Shown here piece by piece: positions 58,568 through 64,000 of a DNA stretch of 64,000 nt. The notes beneath the pieces were generated by a model that searched no databases, was not told where the DNA came from, and saw nothing but the letters and a program-made list of their open reading frames with translations. How positions within the stretch are numbered: the first letter of the stretch is position 1; every line of letters starts with the position of its first letter. The stretch is from Microbacterium oleivorans (GTDB lineage: Bacteria > Actinomycetota > Actinomycetes > Actinomycetales > Microbacteriaceae): positions 434,001 to 498,000 of the forward strand of contig NZ_JAMBOV010000003.1 in NCBI RefSeq assembly GCF_023715745.1. The letters run 5' to 3'. A program made the position numbers and the translations under genes.

Positions 58568-58667
58568 GCAACAACGCGGCTTCCTCCCCCGCCGTCTCCG
58601 CCCCGGATATATCCCCACCCGTTCTGCACGCCCACCTCTCCGCGTCACCGCGGATCATGATGGCGCC

Positions 58668-59165
58668 ATGACCTGGTCTCGCCGGATGATGCTGACCGTC
58701 GCCGCCGTGATGACGGTGATCTCGCTGACACCGGTCCGCGTCGATGCGGCGACGGACGGTCGCCCGGAGTGGCGTCTTCCCGCGGCAGGGGCGAACGTGA
58801 TCGCCCCTTTCGAGGCGCCGGCGCACGACTACGCCGCCGGGCACCGCGGCATCGACGTCGGACCCGTCGACGGCGTCGTCCTCGCGCCTGCAGCCGGGGT
58901 CGTCACCTTCGCAGGCACCGTCGTCGATCGCGGTGTCGTCACGATCGACCACGGTGCCGGCTGGGTGACGAGCGTCGAGCCGGTCATGGCGTCGATCGCC
59001 GTCGGCGATGTCGTGCAAGCGGGAGAGGAAGTCGGCTCTCTCGCCACGGGAGGGCACGCGACGCCGGGGACACTGCACGTCGGAGTGAGGCTGAACGGCG
59101 AGTACGTCAACCCGCTGCTGCTTCTCGGCCGGGTTCCGCGGGCGGTCCTGTTGCCCTGCTGCTGA
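58668..59165 (+). CDS. M23 family metallopeptidase
   Basis: 165 residues. A signal peptide (about 1-28, cut near VDAA) is followed by a LytM-type domain: HRGIDVG with two zinc ligands near residues 59-63, and TLHVGVRLNGEYVNP with the last His. The sequence has LHVG where active enzymes usually show LHFG/LHYE, and the first ligand set is complete, so activity is likely but not certain. It would cleave peptidoglycan cross-links or activate amidases. CATGAT 6 bases upstream of the ATG is a weak -10. This gene is conserved between rpsB and xerC in actinobacteria. Confidence 0.87.
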   Translation: MTWSRRMMLTVAAVMTVISLTPVRVDAATDGRPEWRLPAAGANVIAPFEAPAHDYAAGHRGIDVGPVDGVVLAPAAGVVTFAGTVVDRGVVTIDHGAGWVTSVEPVMASIAVGDVVQAGEEVGSLATGGHATPGTLHVGVRLNGEYVNPLLLLGRVPRAVLLPCC

Positions 59166-59177
59166 TGTCCCCGAAGC

Positions 59178-60077
59178 TCAGGCCCGGGGGTGGGCCAGTC
59201 GGTAGGCGGCGGTGAGGCGCTCCGTGGAGACGTGCGTGTAGATCTGCGTCGTCCCGAGGCTCGCGTGGCCGAGCATCTCCTGCACGGCACGGAGGTCGGC
59301 TCCCCCGTCGAGCAGGTGCGTCGCCGCGGAATGGCGGAGGGCGTGGGGACCGACGGCATCCGTTCCGATCACCGGGCCGATGGCCCGTCGAACGATGTCG
59401 TACGCCGTTCGGACGCCGAGGCGCCCCCCGCGGGCGCCGAGGAACAGCGCCGACGTGTCGCCTCCGCGCAGCAGGGCCGGCCGGCCGCGGACCACCCAGG
59501 CGTCCACCGCCTGCGCAGCAGGCGCGCCGTAGGGCACCACGCGTTCCTTCGCCCCCTTCCCGAAGACGCGCACGGTCGCCGTCGTCCGATCGAGGGAGTC
59601 GACGTCGAGTCCACACGCCTCGGAGACGCGCAGCGCGGCGCCGTAGAGCAGCTCGAGCAGGGCGGCGTCGCGGAGCGCGATCGGATCCCCGGTGTCATCG
59701 GCGTCGGTCCGTCGGGCGTCGAGAACAGTGCCGAGAGCCGGCGCAGCCGCGATGGTCGGGAGTGTCCGGCCGCGTTTGGGCGTCACGAGCCGGAGCGTGG
59801 GGTCGTCCGTGCGAAGACCTTCCACGGATGACCAGCCGAAGAAGCCGCGCACCGACGCGGTGCGGCGTGCGAGGCTCGCCCGGGAGATCCCGCGCTGCGT
59901 GGCTGACCAGAGCCACTCGCGGAGATGCTCGACGTCCACCTCCGCCACATCGGGGTCCGCCGTCGAGGCGACGAGGTCGGAGAGGTCGGCACGGTACGCG
60001 CGCACCGTCGCGGGTGACAGTCGGCGCACTTTGGCCACGTGCTCGGTGTAGCGCTCCACCGCGTCGGACATCCTCAT
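59178..60077 (-). CDS. xerC: Tyrosine recombinase XerC
   Basis: 299 residues. A SAM-like core-binding domain is followed by the catalytic domain with [14 protein letters not shown] (first Arg), [19 protein letters not shown] (His-x-x-Arg), [15 protein letters not shown] (second His and nucleophile Tyr). It resolves chromosome dimers at dif with XerD. It is a chromosomal housekeeping gene, as shown by its place after dprA, and not evidence of a phage. ATG at 60077 has GAGGGG upstream; an in-frame ATG at 60071 is the alternative. Confidence 0.94.
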   Translation of the reverse strand: MRMSDAVERYTEHVAKVRRLSPATVRAYRADLSDLVASTADPDVAEVDVEHLREWLWSATQRGISRASLARRTASVRGFFGWSSVEGLRTDDPTLRLVTPKRGRTLPTIAAAPALGTVLDARRTDADDTGDPIALRDAALLELLYGAALRVSEACGLDVDSLDRTTATVRVFGKGAKERVVPYGAPAAQAVDAWVVRGRPALLRGGDTSALFLGARGGRLGVRTAYDIVRRAIGPVIGTDAVGPHALRHSAATHLLDGGADLRAVQEMLGHASLGTTQIYTHVSTERLTAAYRLAHPRA

Positions 60078-60144
60078 GCGTCAAGGATGCCCCTCGCGGG
60101 GCTGCCCGGCCCCGAGGCGTGCGGAGGAACGGGGCGGACGCCGG

Positions 60145-61314
60145 TCAGCGCGCCGTCGAGCCGCGTCGCCATCCGTCCGGTCCGCGGTATGCGCGACCCT
60201 CGAGTTCGAGGAGCGCCAGCATCCCGCGGGCCTCGGCGGGGGCGAACCCCGCGCGGCGCGCGACGTCGTCCGCCGATCGCGGACTGCGCGGACTCAGGGC
60301 GTCCAGGATCCGGGTGGTGTCATCGACACGATCCGATGTCGACCGGTAGTCGGGCCCCTCACCGCCCAGCAGCTCCCGCACCTCATCGGCAGAAGTGACG
60401 CACCGCGCGTCGTACTCACGCAGGAGCCGGTGGCATCCGGCGGATGCGGCGCACGTGACGGGACCGGGGACGGCACCGAGGGGCCGCCCGAGCGCCGCCG
60501 CATGTCCCGCGGTGTTGAGAGATCCGCTGCGCCACCCTGCTTCGACCACCACCGTCGCGCCGGACAGCGCCGCGATGAGACGGTTGCGCTGCAGGAACCG
60601 CCACTTCGTCGGCGCGGTCCCGCAGGGGACTTCGGCGACCACGACGCCGGGACCCTGGGCGATCCTGGCGAGAAGTTCCGCGTGACCCGCCGGGTAGGCC
60701 CGATCGACACCTCCCGCGAGGACCGCGACGGTCACGCCGCCCGCAGAGAGGGACGCGCGGTGAGCGATTCCGTCGATGCCGTACGCGCCGCCGGAGACGA
60801 TGGTCACGCCGGTGCGAGCGAGCTGGGTCGCCAGATCGGCGGTGACATGCTCCCCGTAGGACGTGGAGGCTCGCGCCCCGACCAGGGCGACCGCCGGCCG
60901 TCCACCGCCGAGGGCGTCGAGGTCGCCCCGCGTCCAGATCGCGCGCGGCCCATGGACGCCGAGACCGTCGACGGTCGACGGCCATTCGCTGGTGCCGGGC
61001 ACGATCAGCCGCGCCTGCACACGCCTCGCGCGATCCACGGCGTCGTCGATGGTGTCGGCCCTGGCCTGCCATCTTCTGCGTCCCGCTTCGAGTGCCGCCG
61101 ATGTGCTGCCTCCCGCCCCGCGGGCGACCTCCAGCGCGTGGACGGGACCGAGTTCGGCGATGAGGGAGCCGGCCACTCCGTCCCCTGGCTCGGTGAGACA
61201 CGACCACACCGCATGCGCGTGATGCACGGCGAGGGAATCCGCATCCGACAGGACGTCATCGGGAACGAGACCCGCCAGCCGCTCCCGTTGCCGCGCGACG
61301 CCGACCGTCAGCAC
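60145..61314 (-). CDS. dprA: DNA-processing protein DprA
   Basis: 389 residues. The Rossmann core has VALVGARASTSYGEHVTADLA, IVSGGAYGIDGIAHRASL, GGVDRAYPAGHAELL and NRLIAALSGATVVVEAGWRSGSL, all DprA/Smf motifs. A winged-helix C-terminal segment (DDVARRAGFAPAEARGMLALLE) follows. It loads RecA on incoming single-stranded DNA in naturally competent bacteria; with comM upstream this points to a possible uptake or recombination system. No comEA/comEC gene is in the window. It overlaps comM by 7 bases. Confidence 0.94.
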   Translation of the reverse strand: MLTVGVARQRERLAGLVPDDVLSDADSLAVHHAHAVWSCLTEPGDGVAGSLIAELGPVHALEVARGAGGSTSAALEAGRRRWQARADTIDDAVDRARRVQARLIVPGTSEWPSTVDGLGVHGPRAIWTRGDLDALGGGRPAVALVGARASTSYGEHVTADLATQLARTGVTIVSGGAYGIDGIAHRASLSAGGVTVAVLAGGVDRAYPAGHAELLARIAQGPGVVVAEVPCGTAPTKWRFLQRNRLIAALSGATVVVEAGWRSGSLNTAGHAAALGRPLGAVPGPVTCAASAGCHRLLREYDARCVTSADEVRELLGGEGPDYRSTSDRVDDTTRILDALSPRSPRSADDVARRAGFAPAEARGMLALLELEGRAYRGPDGWRRGSTAR

Positions 61315-62834
61315 GACGACGTCCCGCGCTTGAGGAACAACGCTCCGCCGATGTCGGCGCTCTCAGGTCGATTCCTCGCCGCGAGATCGGCCAGCGTCCA
61401 CGCGACGCGGAGGACCCGGTCGTATCCGCGGAGGGTGAGCGCCCCGCGATGCAGCGCGTCGTCGAGCGGTCGGGTCGTCTGGGGCTCGAGACGGAGCGGC
61501 CCTGATCGCAGCCACGATCCGTCCACCTCGCCGTTCGTGGTCCAGGGAGTCTCGGTGAGCCTGCGCCGGGCTCGTTCACGCGCATCCGCGACACGCTCGC
61601 GTGCCGCGGCACTCGTGACCCCGGGTAACACGCCCTGCGTCGCCGAGACGCGCTGCAGACCGAGCTCGATGTCGATGCGATCGATCAGCGGACCCGACAG
61701 CCGCCCGAGGTAGCGGCGGATGGCGAGGGACGGGCAGGCGCATGCGCCGCCGGGGACGCCGTAGTTCCCGCACGGACACGGGTTGGTCGCGACGACGAGC
61801 TGGAAGCGCGCCGGGAGGACGGCGCGGAACCCCACCCGGTGGATCTCGATCCGCCCCGACTCGAGCGGCTGCCGCAGCGCGTCGAGGGCATGCCCGCTGA
61901 ACTCTCCCGCCTCGTCGAGGAAGAGGACACCGCCGCTCGCCCGAGCGATGGCGCCCGGCTGCAGGACGCGGCTTCCACCGCCGACCAAGGCGACTGCGGA
62001 GGCGGTGTGGTGCGGCGCTTCGAAGGGCGGCCGCCGCTGGAGCGTCGTCACCGGGAGGCCGGCCAATGATCGGATCGACGCGACCTGCAGCGCTGTCGGG
62101 TCGTCCAGATCGGGAAGCAACCCGGGAAGGCGTCGGGCGAGCATCGTCTTGCCCGCGCCAGGTGGGCCGCTCATGAGGAGATGGTGACCGCCGGCCGCCG
62201 CGACGATCAGCGCCTCCACCGCGTCGCTCTGTCCGATCACGTCCGCCAGGTCGGGCGTGTCCTCGGCCTCCCCCGAGCCGGTCACGGGCGCGGGGACGGG
62301 CTCGGTGACGACGTCCGGGACATCGAGCCCATGCGCGCGGGCGACATCGCGCAGACTGATCGCACCTCTCACCTCGATGCCCTCGACCAGCTCGGCTTCG
62401 GGGAGGTTCCCGTGGGGCACGATGACCCGGCGGAAGCCCGCCCGAGCCGCCGCGACGACGGCCGGCAGCACGCCGACGACCGGACGCAGCCTGCCGTCCA
62501 GCCCCAGCTCCCCCAGGTGCACCGTCTCCGCCAGCGACTGCCGGTCCAGAGGAGCCTCCGTCGCGACAGCTGCGATGGCCACGGCGACATCCAGAGCCGA
62601 ACCGCGCTTGGGGAGGTTCGCCGGGGAGAGATTGACCGTCACATGGCGGCGCGGCAGGGGAAGGTCGCTGTTGGCGCAGGCGTTGTGGACACGCTGCTGC
62701 GCCTCACCGATCGCCTTGTCGGCGAGCCCGATGATCGAGAACCCGGGGATCTGGTTGGACAGGTCGGCCTCCACCTCGACGATGTCGCCCACCAGTCCGG
62801 TGAGGACGACGGACCATGTGCGGCCGAGGCTCAT
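61308..62834 (-). CDS. comM: YifB/ComM family Mg-chelatase-like AAA ATPase
   Basis: 508 residues. The Lon-like S16 domain (SLGRTWSVVLTGLVGDIVEV to about 190) is followed by an AAA+ domain with Walker A GPPGAGKTML, Walker B GGVLFLDEAGEF and the FQLVVATNPCPCGNYG motif, and a C-terminal helical lid. ComM is a hexameric helicase that extends branch migration during natural transformation. ATG at 62834 overlaps the yraN stop by four bases; the frame stays open upstream over yraN, which is shadow. Confidence 0.93.
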   Translation of the reverse strand: MSLGRTWSVVLTGLVGDIVEVEADLSNQIPGFSIIGLADKAIGEAQQRVHNACANSDLPLPRRHVTVNLSPANLPKRGSALDVAVAIAAVATEAPLDRQSLAETVHLGELGLDGRLRPVVGVLPAVVAAARAGFRRVIVPHGNLPEAELVEGIEVRGAISLRDVARAHGLDVPDVVTEPVPAPVTGSGEAEDTPDLADVIGQSDAVEALIVAAAGGHHLLMSGPPGAGKTMLARRLPGLLPDLDDPTALQVASIRSLAGLPVTTLQRRPPFEAPHHTASAVALVGGGSRVLQPGAIARASGGVLFLDEAGEFSGHALDALRQPLESGRIEIHRVGFRAVLPARFQLVVATNPCPCGNYGVPGGACACPSLAIRRYLGRLSGPLIDRIDIELGLQRVSATQGVLPGVTSAAARERVADARERARRRLTETPWTTNGEVDGSWLRSGPLRLEPQTTRPLDDALHRGALTLRGYDRVLRVAWTLADLAARNRPESADIGGALFLKRGTSSC

Positions 62835-63193
62835 CGCAGATCCTCGAGGTGCTCGAGCACCGCGGTGTCGGGGTCCGCGCCCGTGATCCCGATGACGTCG
62901 AGCCGAAGGCGACGGCCGCGCGCGGCGTCCGGATGAGCGACGATCCAGGCTGCGGCCAATCGCCACAGCCGGTCGCGCTTGCGCGCGTGGACCGCGGAGA
63001 ACGGATGCCCGAACCACTCTCCTCGGCGGGTCTTGACCTCCACGACCACCAGCTCGTCGCCTCGCGCGGCGACGATGTCGATCTCACCGCTGTGCGTACG
63101 CCAGTTCCGGTCGAGGATGCGATAGCCGCTGTGTCGGAGATGCCTCTCGGCACGCTCCTCACCGGCGCGGCCGAGGTCGTCTTTCGCTGCCAT
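62831..63193 (-). CDS. yraN: YraN family (UPF0102) nuclease-like protein
   Basis: 120 residues. GRAGEERAERHLRHSGYRILDRNWRTHSGEIDIVAARGDELVVVEVKTR (start shown in parts: GRAGEERAERHL, GEIDIVAARGD, VVVEVKTR) gives the PD-(D/E)xK endonuclease-like core with E-D-E-x-K residues in place. Its cellular role is unknown, though a Holliday-junction-like nuclease fold is expected. It overlaps comM by four bases and lies 90 bases after DUF2469, with no hairpin seen between. Confidence 0.9.
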   Translation of the reverse strand: MAAKDDLGRAGEERAERHLRHSGYRILDRNWRTHSGEIDIVAARGDELVVVEVKTRRGEWFGHPFSAVHARKRDRLWRLAAAWIVAHPDAARGRRLRLDVIGITGADPDTAVLEHLEDLR

Positions 63194-63283
63194 GGACCCA
63201 CTGTCCGAGGCGCGTGCGGTTCAGCACCCGCGCGAGCGGCGTCCCGTGGAGAAGAGGCAGCTGCCGCGGTCTGGGGAGAAGGC

Positions 63284-63607
63284 TCAGCCGTCGAGCGAGA
63301 GCTCTTCCGGCAACTGGAAGTCGCGTCGCTGCAGCTCCTCCACGTTGACGTCCTTGAACGTGAGCACACGGACCGACTTCACGAAGCGGTCTGCGCGGTA
63401 GATGTCCCACACCCAGACGTCGTTCATCGAGATCTCGAAGTAGAAGTCGTGCTCGGTGTCCCGACGTACGACGTTCACCTCGTTGGCGAGGTAGAACCGA
63501 CGCTCCGTCTCGATCACGTACTGGAACTGGCCGACGACATCGCGGTACTCCTTGTACAGGGCCAGCTCGAGTTCGCGGTCGTAGTCCTCGAAGACTTCGT
63601 CATCCAT
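63284..63607 (-). CDS. DUF2469 domain-containing protein
   Basis: 107 residues, an actinobacteria-specific family. MDDEVFEDYDRELELALYKE, RFYLANEVNVVRRDTEHDFYFE and WVWDIYRADRFVKSVRVLTFKDVN fit DUF2469, which sits between rnhB and yraN across the phylum. It is acidic and beta-rich, with no known function. GGAG lies nine bases before the ATG, and TAGGAT is adjacent upstream, so a local promoter is possible. Confidence 0.92.
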   Translation of the reverse strand: MDDEVFEDYDRELELALYKEYRDVVGQFQYVIETERRFYLANEVNVVRRDTEHDFYFEISMNDVWVWDIYRADRFVKSVRVLTFKDVNVEELQRRDFQLPEELSLDG

Positions 63608-63646
63608 GGTGACTCCATCCTAGGCGGGCAGCTGCCGCCCTCGGAC

Positions 63647-64000
63647 CTAGAAGAGGGTGGGCGCAGCGGCGATCGCCCACGACGCACGATGATGCCCGCT
63701 GAGACCGTGCTCCTCGATCGCCACCCGATGCTCCGCGCTCGCGTACCCCTTGTTCCGGACCCATCCGTAGATCGGGGCCTCCGCGTCCAGGGTGGTCATG
63801 TGCTCGTCTCGCGCGACTTTCGCGATGACGGATGCTGCCGACGCCGACGCGCAGTCCCGGTCGGCTTTGATGATCGGGAGCACTCCGCGGCCGACGGGCG
63901 CGACCGGGGTGATGTAGTCGTGATTGCCGTCCAGGACGACGAGCGCGTCGGAGATGTCGATGCCCTGTGTGCGGAGGCCCTCGATGGCGCGAGCCGCGGC
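63647..64000 (-). CDS. rnhB: Ribonuclease HII, C-terminal part
   Basis: The gene continues beyond the right edge; 117 codons plus the stop are visible. VVLDGNHDYITP with a catalytic Asp, and IIKADRDCASASAASVIAKVARD with the conserved Lys-Ala-Asp and Ala/Ser-rich helix, are RNase HII signatures. It removes RNA primers and single ribonucleotides from DNA. A GTG and an ATG inside the visible part are not the true start, because the motif at 63925-63965 lies upstream of them in frame. Confidence 0.93.
   Translation of the reverse strand, partial: AAARAIEGLRTQGIDISDALVVLDGNHDYITPVAPVGRGVLPIIKADRDCASASAASVIAKVARDEHMTTLDAEAPIYGWVRNKGYASAEHRVAIEEHGLSGHHRASWAIAAAPTLF

Noticed and set aside
59178..60077. 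Phage or genomic-island integrase
   Set aside because: Its position in the conserved xerC-dprA-comM block, the normal base composition and the lack of attachment repeats or phage genes mark it as chromosomal XerC. The two tRNA genes also show no adjacent integrase or repeated 3' end.
60088..60120. GC-rich hairpin between dprA and xerC
   Set aside because: CCTCG/CGAGG arms pair only with a bulge and alternative foldings are equally good, so it was not listed as a terminator.

Overview
The window is a gene-dense, high-GC chromosomal segment of an actinobacterium, most likely a Microbacteriaceae member close to Microbacterium. The evidence is: RbpA, DUF2469, DUF2017, DUF6993 and GatCAB together; the core block rnhB-DUF2469-yraN-comM-dprA-xerC / M23 / rpsB-tsf-pyrH-frr-cdsA; a GlgE-type glucan pathway; -10 boxes of the TANNNT type with poor -35 boxes; and many GTG starts. 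I see no insertion sequence, prophage, CRISPR array, rRNA or toxin-antitoxin locus. It reads as ordinary vertically inherited core genome.

Layout. 1-4.2 kb: an edge-truncated DUF2975 gene, an AEC transporter, an SDR, and an NfeD-SPFH-GDPD operon. 4.3-10.5 kb: rbpA, then leftward lnt and a string gamma-carbonic anhydrase/amidohydrolase/PaiB-like/Nei/RpiB. 10.6-16.9 kb: pepN, a strong hairpin, then an ABC-2 exporter with its own two-component system. 17-24 kb: MscS, truncated globin, two hot-dog thioesterases around EttA, a lipoprotein, ssb and msrA. 24-29.4 kb: a YczR/YczE pair, tRNA-Arg, orn, tRNA-His, a zinicin-like peptidase, clpS, DUF2017, a P-loop kinase and a GerW-like protein. 29.4-42.2 kb: dinB, gatCAB, an acyl-CoA synthetase, ligA, DUF4166, an epimerase, mnmA and its probable sulfur donor cysteine desulfurase. 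42.2-48.6 kb: glgX-glgE-glgB. 48.6-52.9 kb: a thioredoxin-TPR chaperone, a 610-residue unknown membrane protein and an AI-2E family transporter. 52.6-64 kb: the conserved translation, phospholipid and DNA-processing block, ending in a partial rnhB.

Genes work together in several places. GlgX trims, GlgE extends and GlgB branches alpha-glucan. Cysteine desulfurase feeds MnmA for tRNA thiolation. GatCAB makes Gln-tRNA and/or Asn-tRNA. ClpS sits with a small metallopeptidase. DprA, ComM and XerC handle DNA. RpsB, EF-Ts, RRF and UMP kinase form the usual growth block.

Two window-wide signals are not explained by any single gene. First, the hexamer GGATGC/GCATCC is conspicuous in both orientations and in several codon frames, often at the cost of normally avoided codons. 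Second, at least sixteen transcription-unit-leading genes have a TANNNT box exactly 6 or 7 bases before the start codon, the geometry of leaderless mRNAs. Both are hand observations that need counting or mapping.
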